A stretch of 64,000 nucleotides of DNA, taken from the NCBI GenBank assembly GCA_035265325.1, contig DATFOS010000177.1:55989-119988 (forward strand). The letters are read 5' to 3'. Below, one piece after another: positions 24,817-31,841 of this stretch. Numbering within the stretch: the first letter of the stretch is position 1; every line of letters begins with the position of its first letter. Source of the stretch: DATCLS01 sp035265325 (GTDB lineage: Bacteria > Actinomycetota > Acidimicrobiia > Acidimicrobiales > VFJN01). A program made the translations under genes and the position numbers. The notes beneath the pieces are model-generated. The model saw only the letters and a program-made list of their open reading frames with translations. It was not told the origin of the DNA and did not search any database.

Positions 24817-25796
24817 CAGTCCGTCCCGCCTTCCCCGTCGCCGAGGAACTCCTCGATCAGCCCGGCGAGGACCAGCGGCGCCTCGCCGGGGATGTCGTGG
24901 CCGAGCCCGTCCAGCACGTGGACCGCCGCGTCGGGCCGCCGCGTCCGCAGCTCGGCCTCGTCGTCGTCGGACACGACCGTCGACGCCCCGCCCCGGACGA
25001 GCATCACCGGCCCCGGGACGCGTTCGAGCGCGGCCCACAGCCGGGGCCGATCGATGTCGAACGAGCCGGGGCCGCCGGTCATGTTGCCGAAGTGGTGCCG
25101 CCAGACGACCCGCCCGTCGTCCCGCACGGTGGTGTTGTGGACGATCCCCCGCCGCAGGCTTCCGGTCGACCGCGCCGGCCAGGCGGCGGTCGCGAGCTCC
25201 CAGAGCTCCTCCCGGCTCGCCCAGCCGTCCGGCGTGCGCGCCAGGGACGGCACCGGGCTCGGCGCGCCGGGTGCTCCCGGGCCGGGCGACACGTCGACGA
25301 GCACGAGCGCGGGGACGAGCGACGGTGCCTCCGCCGCCAGGGCGAGCGCCGTGAGGCCGCCGAGCGAGAACCCGACGATCGCCCGGGGCGCCGGCGCCCA
25401 CGTCTCGACGCCGCGCCGGACGTCGTCGGCGATCACCTCGGGCGCGTACCGCCCGTCCTCCCGCCACGACGACAGCCCGTGCCCGGGCAGGTCGATGGCG
25501 ACCGCCGGCCTGGCCAGGGCCAGCAACGTGGTGTCCCAGGTGTGCGAGTTCTGCGCCCCACCGTGGAGGAACACCAGGTCGTGCCCGGCGCGCCCTCGGT
25601 CGCCTCGGCCCTCGCGCCCGCCCCCGCCCGCGCCGGCCTCGCCCCAAGCGATCGCCGCCAGCGACCCGCCCCCGGCGAGCTCCAGCACCCGCCGCTCCAT
25701 GGTGGGCGGGCCACGCCAGGGCAACCCGGCGTCCTCGGCCACCTCCTCGAGGAAGGCGAACTCGTTCCCCGGCTCCGACAGATCGACCCCGATCAC
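24816..25796 (-). CDS. Alpha/beta hydrolase
   Basis: 326 residues from GTG 25796. The oxyanion region is DLVFLHGGAQNSHTWD. The nucleophile elbow is GFSLGG (Ser), with the acid in a late strand and the His in LDGLGHDIPGE. An internal Gly/Arg/Glu-rich insert at about 50-70 is unusual and probably disordered. First gene of the unit with the DUF427 and P450 genes. An esterase or a C-C/amide hydrolase role is possible; the substrate is not readable. Confidence 0.9.
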   Translation of the reverse strand: MIGVDLSEPGNEFAFLEEVAEDAGLPWRGPPTMERRVLELAGGGSLAAIAWGEAGAGGGGREGRGDRGRAGHDLVFLHGGAQNSHTWDTTLLALARPAVAIDLPGHGLSSWREDGRYAPEVIADDVRRGVETWAPAPRAIVGFSLGGLTALALAAEAPSLVPALVLVDVSPGPGAPGAPSPVPSLARTPDGWASREELWELATAAWPARSTGSLRRGIVHNTTVRDDGRVVWRHHFGNMTGGPGSFDIDRPRLWAALERVPGPVMLVRGGASTVVSDDDEAELRTRRPDAAVHVLDGLGHDIPGEAPLVLAGLIEEFLGDGEGGTD

Positions 25797-25843
25797 CCCA
25801 CCCGGCCTACTCGCGCCCGCCCCGGAAGGAAAGGCCGCAGCCC

Positions 25844-26242
25844 TCAGGCTTCGGTCCGCGCATCGGCGAGCTTCCGCAACCCCTCACCGATCTCGGCGAC
25901 CTCCTGGTGTCCGGCCGTCACGTCCATGACGAACGCGTAGACGTCGTCGTTGGGGATACCGGTGACGGTCACGCCGTTGATTTCGAGGAAGGTCGCGGTG
26001 GCGAGCCAGCCGAGCCGCTTGTTGCCGTCGACGAGGGCGTGGTTCTTCACGATCGACTGCAGGAGTGCGGCCGCCTTCCGCCAGAGGTCCGGGTAGGCGT
26101 CCTCGCCGAACAGCGTGGTCTGCGGGCGGGCGGCCGCCGACCCCAACAAGCCGACGTCCCGGACGGGCGGGGGGTCGCCCAGCAACGCCGCGGCCAGAGC
26201 CAGCAGGTCGTCGAGGTCGAGGTAATCGACCTGGCGGCTCAC
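25844..26242 (-). CDS. doc: Doc-family (Fic-fold) toxin
   Basis: 132 residues with the start overlapping the antitoxin stop (ATGA). N-terminus QVDYLDLDDLLALAAALLGD is typical of Doc. The central NHALVDGNKRLGW matches the Fic/Doc motif H-x-[FL]-x-D-G-N-K-R, including the Lys that distinguishes Doc kinase activity from AMPylation. In P1 Doc this loop phosphorylates EF-Tu and stops translation (family knowledge). The preceding VRDVGLLGSAAARPQTTLFG is also characteristic. The motif appears intact, so this should be an active toxin held by the antitoxin encoded upstream. Confidence 0.93.
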   Translation of the reverse strand: MSRQVDYLDLDDLLALAAALLGDPPPVRDVGLLGSAAARPQTTLFGEDAYPDLWRKAAALLQSIVKNHALVDGNKRLGWLATATFLEINGVTVTGIPNDDVYAFVMDVTAGHQEVAEIGEGLRKLADARTEA

Positions 26243-26442
26243 CGCCCGAGCCGCTCGAGTGCGTCTGCGTGAGCGGCCATCACACGCCGGGCCGCCGCGG
26301 ACACGCGCTCCCGATGCTGTCCACGAGCGACGTAGTCCCGGACGGCCCTGCGGGCCGCCTCCTGCATCGAAATGCCCTCGACCTGTGCGCGCTCACGAAG
26401 CGCCGCCTGCTCGTCGTCGGTCAACCGCAAGGTCATGGCCAT
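26239..26442 (-). CDS. Ribbon-helix-helix antitoxin of the Doc module
   Basis: 67 residues from ATG 26442. AMTLRLTDDEQAALRERAQ begins with the beta-strand of a ribbon-helix-helix domain, followed by SMQEAARRAVRDYVARG. The C-terminal part, RVSAAARRVMAAHADALERL, should form the toxin-neutralising helix. Starts further upstream in frame run through the palindrome and are unlikely. Toxin and antitoxin overlap by 4 nt with the antitoxin first, the usual order. It should bind the palindrome just upstream and repress the pair. Confidence 0.9.
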   Translation of the reverse strand: MAMTLRLTDDEQAALRERAQVEGISMQEAARRAVRDYVARGQHRERVSAAARRVMAAHADALERLGR

Positions 26443-26449
26443 GCCGCCA

Positions 26450-26468
26450 TGGTATCGGTCCGATACCA
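26450..26468. promoter_or_regulatory. Palindromic operator of the toxin-antitoxin pair
   Basis: TGGTATCGG-T-CCGATACCA is a perfect 9-bp inverted repeat around one base, ending 7 nt before the antitoxin start codon. The position fits autorepression by the ribbon-helix-helix protein, possibly with a leaderless transcript. Confidence 0.85.
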
Positions 26469-26548
26469 CACCTCCGGCACGCACGGCCGACGCGGGGGCC
26501 GGCGTGGGGGGTCATGATGGGGTCAGGAGACGGACTCGGAGGAGAACG

Positions 26549-26827
26549 ATGAGTCAGCATCACGACGTCGCCCAGCCCACGAGGATCACCGCGCCCGAGG
26601 CGTGGCACATGACGATGGTCGAGCGGCAGCTCGTGGGCGAGTTCGGGTCGTCGGTCCCCGTGGCCGAGATCCAGGTGGCCATCGAGGACGCCCTCGCCGC
26701 CCTCGAGCCGCTCGCCCGGCGCGAGTTGATCCCCCAGCTGGTCCTCCGCGCCGTGCGGACCGACCTCCAGGGCCGGACCGGCACCGATCCGACCCGGCGG
26801 CCCCTCGTCCGCCCGCTCACCTCGTAG
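26549..26827 (+). CDS. Three-helix-bundle dimerisation-domain protein
   Basis: 92 residues with a strong GGAGGAG ribosome site before ATG 26549. EAWHMTMVERQLVGEFGS, then VAEIQVAIEDALAALE and ELIPQLVLRAVRTDL fit the small three-helix-bundle family common in actinobacteria, often annotated DUF3562-like. No enzymatic residues are apparent. Function unknown. It precedes a P450 gene by 127 bp and may be co-transcribed. Confidence 0.75.
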   Translation: MSQHHDVAQPTRITAPEAWHMTMVERQLVGEFGSSVPVAEIQVAIEDALAALEPLARRELIPQLVLRAVRTDLQGRTGTDPTRRPLVRPLTS

Positions 26828-26871
26828 GGCTCGGCCGCCGCCGCTCAGCCCAGGACCACAAGGGTTTCTCC

Positions 26872-26958
26872 ATGGCCGGTTCCATCCGTCGCCACGTCGA
26901 CACGACGCTCGCACGCCTCGCACCCGTGGCCGGCACCACGCCGGACGGGCCCGCGTGA
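26872..26958 (+). CDS. Possible 28-residue peptide overlapping the P450 start
   Basis: ATG 26872 opens a short basic peptide (GSIRRHVDTTLARLAP) whose stop overlaps the P450 GTG (GTGA). The overlap would give translational coupling. The upstream ribosome site is weak (AGG only), and a chance frame is quite possible. Confidence 0.3.
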   Translation: MAGSIRRHVDTTLARLAPVAGTTPDGPA

Positions 26959-28223
26959 GCGCCGCCGTGGACACCGTGGCGGCCGACGACCGGGGCGCGC
27001 TCTTCCGCACGGCGAGCGCCTGGGCCGACATGGACGCCTGGCACCGGCGGGTCGCGGAGATCCGCCGGACCGCGCCCATCCTCCGGGTCGACGACCCCGG
27101 CTACGCGCCGTTCTGGGCCCTGACCCGCCACGCCGACGTGCTGGCCGTGAGCCGGGACAACACGACCTGGCACAACACGCCCCGCGCCGTCCTCGGACCG
27201 GACGAGGACTGGGACCGGATGCTGGCCAGCGGCATGCCCCTGCCGGCGACGCTGGTCCACCTCGACGGGACGAAGCACCGCACCCACCGGGCGGTCACGA
27301 ACGACTGGTTCAAGCCGGCGGCCGTCCGCCACCGCCAGCCCCGCATCGAGGAACTGGCCGACCTCTACGTCGAGCGCATGCGCGCGCTCGGCGGCCGGTG
27401 CGACTTCGCCGAGGACATCGCCAAGCCGTACACGCTGCGGGTGATCATGGACATCTACGGGGTCCCCGAGGAGGACGAGCCTCTGATGATGGACCTCACC
27501 CAGGGCATCTTCGGCGCGGCCGACCCCGAGTACCTCGGCACGGCCGAGGACCCCGGCCAGCGGATGACGGCCGCGGTCATGCGGTTCGTGCAGTACTTCA
27601 AGGAGCTGACCGCCGACCGGCGGGCCTGCCCGGCCGACGACCTGGCCACGGTCATCGCCACCGGCCAGGTGGACGGCGCCCCGATGGGCGACATCGAGCA
27701 GCTCTGGTACTACATCATCGTCGCCACGGCCGGGCACGACACCACGTCGTACGCCCTGTCCGGCGGCATGGAACAGCTGGCCCGCGACCCCGCCGCGCTG
27801 CTGTTCCCGCTGGCCGACGACGAGGCCGCGATCGTGAACGCGGCCGAGGAGTGCATCCGGTGGACGTCGCCCGTCCGGCACTTCATGCGCTACGCCACCG
27901 TGCCCGCCTCGGTGGGCGGCGTCGAGATCCCGGAGGGCGGCCGGGTCCTGCTCTCGTATCCCTCGGCCAACCGGGACGAGCAGGTCTTCCGCGACCCGCA
28001 CGTCTTCTCCCCCACCCGGGCCGACGCCACCCAGCAATTGGCGTTCGGCGGCGGCGCCCACTTCTGCCTGGGCGCCCAGTTCGCCCGGCGCGAGCTGCGC
28101 ACCATGCTCACCCGCCTGTCCCGCGAGCTGACGCACGTCGAGCTGGCCGGCACGCCGGAGTGGTCCCGCAGCCACTTCGTCAGCGGGGTCAAACACCTCC
28201 CGCTCTCCTACCGCATGCGCTGA
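26955..28223 (+). CDS. Cytochrome P450, CYP125/142-like
   Basis: 422 residues from GTG 26955. I-helix VATAGHDTTSYALSGG, K-helix EECIRWTSPVRHF (ExxR), heme loop FGGGAHFCLGAQFARRE with the thiolate Cys. Distal motifs HRTHRAVTNDWFKP match actinobacterial soluble class I P450s. The WTSPVRHFMR segment is usual in the CYP125/142/123 group, some of which hydroxylate sterol side chains in mycobacteria; that assignment is by resemblance only. No ferredoxin gene follows; a methyltransferase does, 20 nt later. Confidence 0.94.
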   Translation: MSAAVDTVAADDRGALFRTASAWADMDAWHRRVAEIRRTAPILRVDDPGYAPFWALTRHADVLAVSRDNTTWHNTPRAVLGPDEDWDRMLASGMPLPATLVHLDGTKHRTHRAVTNDWFKPAAVRHRQPRIEELADLYVERMRALGGRCDFAEDIAKPYTLRVIMDIYGVPEEDEPLMMDLTQGIFGAADPEYLGTAEDPGQRMTAAVMRFVQYFKELTADRRACPADDLATVIATGQVDGAPMGDIEQLWYYIIVATAGHDTTSYALSGGMEQLARDPAALLFPLADDEAAIVNAAEECIRWTSPVRHFMRYATVPASVGGVEIPEGGRVLLSYPSANRDEQVFRDPHVFSPTRADATQQLAFGGGAHFCLGAQFARRELRTMLTRLSRELTHVELAGTPEWSRSHFVSGVKHLPLSYRMR

Positions 28224-28243
28224 GGCGCGAGTAGACCAGCGGC

Positions 28244-29017
28244 GTGAGCGATGCCGTGTTCGGGCGGTTGCGGGATCGGCTGGCCATCAACCCGCCGTAC
28301 GTCGGGCTCGTGGCCGACGGGTACGACTCCTGGATCCCGGTCGACGACGTGTGGTCGGAGGACCCCTGGTACGAGCGGCTCGTCGAACGGGCGGACGGGC
28401 CGGTCCTCGAGCTCGGCTGCGGCACCGGGCGACCCCTGTTGCGCTGGCTGGCGGCCGGTCACGACGTCGAGGGGGTCGACGCCTCGGCCGACATGCTGGC
28501 GATCCTGCACCGCCACGCCGACGAGCGTGGGCTGGCGCCGGTCGTCCACCACGGGGACTTCGCCCCCCTGGCGCTCGGGCGCACGTACGCCGCCATCGTC
28601 TGCCCCGCCGGCACGTTCACGCTGATCGACGATGCCGACCGGGCCGCCGAGGCCGTCGCCAGCTACATCCGCCACCTCCGGCCGGGCGGGACGCTGGCCG
28701 TGAGCCTCTACGGCCCGGAGATGGGCGGCCGGCCGCTCACCTGGCGCCTCCGCCGCACGGGTACCACGGCCGACGGGCGCACGATCGTGGCCCACGAGGC
28801 GGTCCACCACGACGCCGGGACGCACCTCCAGGTGGTGTACAACCGGGTGGAGGCCTACGACGCCGACGGGCACCTGCAGGACACGTGGCTCCGCCGCCAC
28901 CACCTCCGCCTGTGGCCGCGGCCCGACGCCGAGGCCCTCTTCACCGAGGCGGGCCTCACCGACGTCCACTCCACCGGCCTGGACGCCGCCTGGATCACCA
29001 CCGGCCGCCGCCCGTAG
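28244..29017 (+). CDS. Class I SAM-dependent methyltransferase
   Basis: 257 residues from GTG 28244. SAM motif I is VLELGCGTGRPLLRWLAAG and motif II VEGVDASADML. A post-motif CPAGTFTLIDDADRA follows. The C-terminal half has a lipocalin-like strand set (RTIVAHEAVHHDAGTHLQ) seen in small-molecule O/N-methyltransferases. It is 20 nt downstream of the P450 gene, so hydroxylation and methylation of one compound in sequence is a reasonable guess. Confidence 0.9.
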   Translation: MSDAVFGRLRDRLAINPPYVGLVADGYDSWIPVDDVWSEDPWYERLVERADGPVLELGCGTGRPLLRWLAAGHDVEGVDASADMLAILHRHADERGLAPVVHHGDFAPLALGRTYAAIVCPAGTFTLIDDADRAAEAVASYIRHLRPGGTLAVSLYGPEMGGRPLTWRLRRTGTTADGRTIVAHEAVHHDAGTHLQVVYNRVEAYDADGHLQDTWLRRHHLRLWPRPDAEALFTEAGLTDVHSTGLDAAWITTGRRP

Positions 29018-29162
29018 GCCGGTCCGGCGGGGGCCGGCGGCGGCGCGTCCGACGTCGGGCCGGACGGCCGGGGGGTCGGGGACCTTGGGCCCTACGAGGT
29101 GAGTGGGTGCGTTCGTACGGTCGTCTTGTACGGATCCGACGATCCGGGCCCCGAGGAGAGGA

Positions 29163-29831
29163 ATGACCATGAGCTCCGCCACTTACGAGCGCCCCACGGC
29201 GCCGATGCCGGAACCCACGCCCACCGCAGCCGAGCCGGACGCCGTGAGGCTGCCCCGCCGCCGCATCGACCAGTTGCTGATCGGCGTCGGCGTGATCGCC
29301 GCCATCGTGTTCGCCGCGGCCGGCGGCCTCCTCACCTGGGGCGCCTCGTTCGCCAATGACTACGTGCACGACGAGCTCGCCTCGCAGAACGTCTTCTTCC
29401 CCGACGAGGCCAGCCTCCAGGAGGAGGGCCGCGACGACCTCGTCAAGTACGCCGACGAGCAGGTCACCACCGGTGCAGAGGCCGAGGCCTATGCCAGCTA
29501 CATCGACGGCCACCTGGCCGAGATCGCCGGCGGCCTGACCTACGCCGAGATCGACGACCGGGGCGCCGCCCAGGCCGTCGTCGACGCGGAGGAGTCGGGC
29601 GCCAGTGAGGCGGAGATCGCCGAGCTGCAGGCCACCGCCGACGAGCTGCGGGGACAGCGTGACTCGCTCTTCCGGGGCGAGACACTGCGAGGCCTGCTCC
29701 TGTCGAGCTACGCCTGGGCCACCATCGGCACGATCGCCGCCATCGCCGCCGTCGTGGCCTTCGCCGGTGCCGCCGTCATGGCGATCCTGGTCATCGCCGG
29801 CATGGTCCACCTGCGCCGCCACCCTGCATGA
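29163..29831 (+). CDS. Two-helix membrane protein with extracytoplasmic helical domain
   Basis: 222 residues from ATG 29163 (ATG 29169 also fits the AGGAGAGG site). A Pro/Thr-rich cytoplasmic tail leads to membrane helix 1 (about 42-62, LLIGVGVIAAIVFAAAGGLL). A 130-residue extracytoplasmic part follows, with SQNVFFPDEASLQEEGRDDL and a predicted coiled coil (EAEIAELQATADELRGQRD). Membrane helix 2 lies at about 190-215, with a short RRHPA tail. I recall similar actinobacterial hypotheticals with FFP-x-KGS-like segments; no function is known. Confidence 0.8.
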   Translation: MTMSSATYERPTAPMPEPTPTAAEPDAVRLPRRRIDQLLIGVGVIAAIVFAAAGGLLTWGASFANDYVHDELASQNVFFPDEASLQEEGRDDLVKYADEQVTTGAEAEAYASYIDGHLAEIAGGLTYAEIDDRGAAQAVVDAEESGASEAEIAELQATADELRGQRDSLFRGETLRGLLLSSYAWATIGTIAAIAAVVAFAGAAVMAILVIAGMVHLRRHPA

Positions 29832-29881
29832 CACCGGAGCCGCCGAGCCGGCGGCCCTCCCACCCGTCCCACCCACCCCAC

Positions 29882-29909
29882 CGATCGCCGGGCCGCCGCC
29901 CGGCGATCG
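29882..29909. terminator. Strong bidirectional terminator stem-loop
   Basis: CGATCGCCGGGC and GCCCGGCGATCG form a perfect 12-bp stem around CGCC in the convergent gap between the membrane protein and the SH3 lipoprotein. There is no T-tract. This is among the best hairpins in the window. Confidence 0.8.
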
Positions 29910-29939
29910 TTCGCGTCGGGCCGCAGGCGCCGTGGCCGG

Positions 29940-30770
29940 TCAGACGCAGACGCCGTCGGTGACACCCCGGGCGCAGAGGTAGGTGGCCTCGACGGTGCGG
30001 GTGGTGAAGGACTCCCCGTCGGGGTCCGGCGTGGCGAAGACGTGGAGGCGCTCACCGGCGAGGGCGTCGTCGCCGTAGCCGAGAGCGTCGACCGTGATCT
30101 CGCCGAGGTCCCCGACCGTGGGGCCGGCCACCACCGTGACCTCCGGCACCGGCTCGAACGGTGCCCGCAGCGCGACGACCTGATCGGCGATTTCCACCAG
30201 CGTCTCGGCCGCCGGCAGCTCGTCGAGTTCGCTCGTGACGTCGTTGACGGCGCCGGGCGTGGCGAGGAAGGCGGTGTTGGCCCAGCCCGTCTCCCCGCCC
30301 ACCGTCAGCTCCGCCCAGACGCTCCGGTCCTCGAGTTGCCGGTTCGTCCCGGTGGCCACCAGGTCGTCGGCGAGGGGGTCGAGCTCGACCACGACGTCGA
30401 AGTCGGTTCCCGGGCCCGAGCGGACGTTGAGCGTGTCGTCCGCCGCCACGCCGACCACGCCGAGCGGGATGCCGGCGCCCGGGTAGCCCTCGATGGGCTC
30501 GCCGGGAAGGTCACCCCCCGCCGGCGCCGCCGTCCCCGGTTCGGGCGTGGCCCCGGTGCCGTCGCCGCCCGTCGTCGCGTCGGCCGGGGACGTCGAGGTC
30601 GTGGTCGTGCCGGTGGTGGTGTCCTCGTCGTCGTCTCCGCCGCAGGCGGCCGCGCCCGTCAAGCCGAGGGCGAGCGCCACGCCCACGGCCAGGCGGCCTC
30701 GCCGGCCGGGCCGCACGCGGGCGCGGGCGCGGCTCCGGCGAGGCGGGCGGGCGTGACCAGGAGCGACCAT
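29940..30770 (-). CDS. SH3-domain lipoprotein
   Basis: About 276 residues. An Arg-rich N-terminus leads into a signal peptide with lipobox LTGAAAC. A Thr/Ser/Gly/Pro linker follows, then a bacterial SH3 domain with DTLNVRSGPGTDFDVVVEL and ending GETGWANTAFLA. A further domain of about 110 residues (PEVTVVAGPTVGDLGEITVD) contains two Cys near the C-terminus (CARGVTDGVC) that could pair. Start could be 30776 or 30770. Likely cell-wall associated; ligand unknown. Confidence 0.85.
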   Translation of the reverse strand: MVAPGHARPPRRSRARARVRPGRRGRLAVGVALALGLTGAAACGGDDDEDTTTGTTTTSTSPADATTGGDGTGATPEPGTAAPAGGDLPGEPIEGYPGAGIPLGVVGVAADDTLNVRSGPGTDFDVVVELDPLADDLVATGTNRQLEDRSVWAELTVGGETGWANTAFLATPGAVNDVTSELDELPAAETLVEIADQVVALRAPFEPVPEVTVVAGPTVGDLGEITVDALGYGDDALAGERLHVFATPDPDGESFTTRTVEATYLCARGVTDGVCV

Positions 30771-30806
30771 GGCCACGGGTTACCGCATCGCCCGTGCCCG
30801 GTCACG

Positions 30807-31298
30807 TCAAACGACCGGGGCCTCCACGAGGCAGCCGTCCTCCAGGTACCGGATGGAGCTGGTCCGGCGGGCGGCGATGGCGTGGAAGATGCGGTTGGCC
30901 AGGCGCGGGACGGTCACCGCCGCGAGGTCGTTCGGGGCGCACAGCGTGTAGCCGGTGACCTCGGCGCCGTCGACGGTGATGCGCGAGCTGAGCTCCGGCG
31001 TCAGTGGCCCGCCGTCGAACACGAACAGCAACTTCGGCCCCCCGACCCCGTCGGGGCTGTCCAACCACCAGTCGGCGACCAGCAGCCGGCCGATCGACGG
31101 CTCGAAGCCCAGCTCCTGCCGGACCTCGCGCCCGGCCGCCGCCCGGGGGGACTCCCCCGGCTCGACCATGCCGCCGGGCAGGTCGACGTAGCCCCTGGTC
31201 CACGGCACGACCATGAGGACCCGCTCGTCGACGTCCTGGAAGAGCGCCCCGGCGGCCACGCGGGGCCGCACACCGCTCGTCGGGTCGACCGGCTTCAC
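30807..31298 (-). CDS. NUDIX hydrolase
   Basis: 163 residues. The NUDIX box GGMVEPGESPRAAAGREVRQELGF contains the G-x5-E-x7-REUxEE core with Arg-Glu-Val-Arg-Gln-Glu as the catalytic part. A hydrophobic strand pattern precedes it (GALFQDVDERVLMVVPW). The substrate is a nucleoside diphosphate linked to X; it cannot be specified. It stands alone on the minus strand, 36 nt upstream of the SH3 lipoprotein. Confidence 0.9.
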   Translation of the reverse strand: MKPVDPTSGVRPRVAAGALFQDVDERVLMVVPWTRGYVDLPGGMVEPGESPRAAAGREVRQELGFEPSIGRLLVADWWLDSPDGVGGPKLLFVFDGGPLTPELSSRITVDGAEVTGYTLCAPNDLAAVTVPRLANRIFHAIAARRTSSIRYLEDGCLVEAPVV

Positions 31299-31501
31299 GA
31301 CCGCGTCACCACCCGGGACGGGCCGGGGCGAGGGCCGGCGCGCGTCGCCGCGCCGTCAACCCCTGCGCCGCAGAGCGGCCGAGCAGTCCGTCATGCCTCA
31401 TCCGACTTCCCCAACCTCACCGGCGACCCCGAGCGTAGCGAGGCCGTCGCCCAGCGTTGTACGGGCCCGGAGCCGGCGGCGGCCGCCGCCCGACCCTGGG
31501 G

Positions 31502-31669
31502 TCAGGCGGCGGGCGGGGGCGTGGGGGCATGGGGATGGTGGGTGCCCCGGTGGCCGCAGTGGCAGGTGTAGTGGAGGGCGAGGGTGGGGCCGCGGCCCTC
31601 GATGCCGCGGACCTGGCGGGCGGAGAGGAGGACCTCGGCGCCGTGGCGGGGGCAGTGGACGGCGAGCAT
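31502..31669 (-). CDS. 55-residue Cys/His-rich small protein
   Basis: ATG 31669. The peptide begins LAVHCPRHGAEVLLSARQV and later has HYTCHCGHRGTHHPH. The CPRH and CHCGH pairs could bind one zinc, like a small zinc-ribbon. The tail is Pro/Ala-rich. There is no clear ribosome site, but only 3 nt separate it from the upstream small gene. The conserved-looking fold suggests a true gene missed because of its length. Function unknown. Confidence 0.65.
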   Translation of the reverse strand: MLAVHCPRHGAEVLLSARQVRGIEGRGPTLALHYTCHCGHRGTHHPHAPTPPPAA

Positions 31670-31672
31670 CGG

Positions 31673-31786
31673 TCAGGCCTCCTGGCGAGCGGGCCGGCGC
31701 CGGATGCGGCGCAGCGGGGCGGTGTGGCGGTGGAGATCCTGGCGGCGGATCGAGGCCAGGGCGGTGTTGGTGGTGATGTCCTGCAT
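31673..31786 (-). CDS. 37-residue basic small protein
   Basis: ATG 31786 opens QDITTNTALASIRRQDLHRH followed by an Arg-rich tail. It lies directly upstream of the 55-residue gene and is divergent from the MocR regulator. No ribosome site is visible, so it may be leaderless. The non-random start and position argue for a gene, but it is short. No family recognised. Confidence 0.45.
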   Translation of the reverse strand: MQDITTNTALASIRRQDLHRHTAPLRRIRRRPARQEA

Positions 31787-31806
31787 GGGGACAACGTACG
31801 ACCGGC

Positions 31807-31828
31807 CTGGACCGGGTGTAGGGTCCAG
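31807..31828. promoter_or_regulatory. Inverted repeat, probable MocR operator
   Basis: CTGGACC-N8-GGTCCAG is a perfect 7-bp repeat in the divergent gap between the small genes and the MocR gene. GntR/MocR regulators bind such sites near their own promoters. Its centre is 24 bp from the MocR start. Confidence 0.65.
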
Positions 31829-31841
31829 TTGGTGAGGGGCT

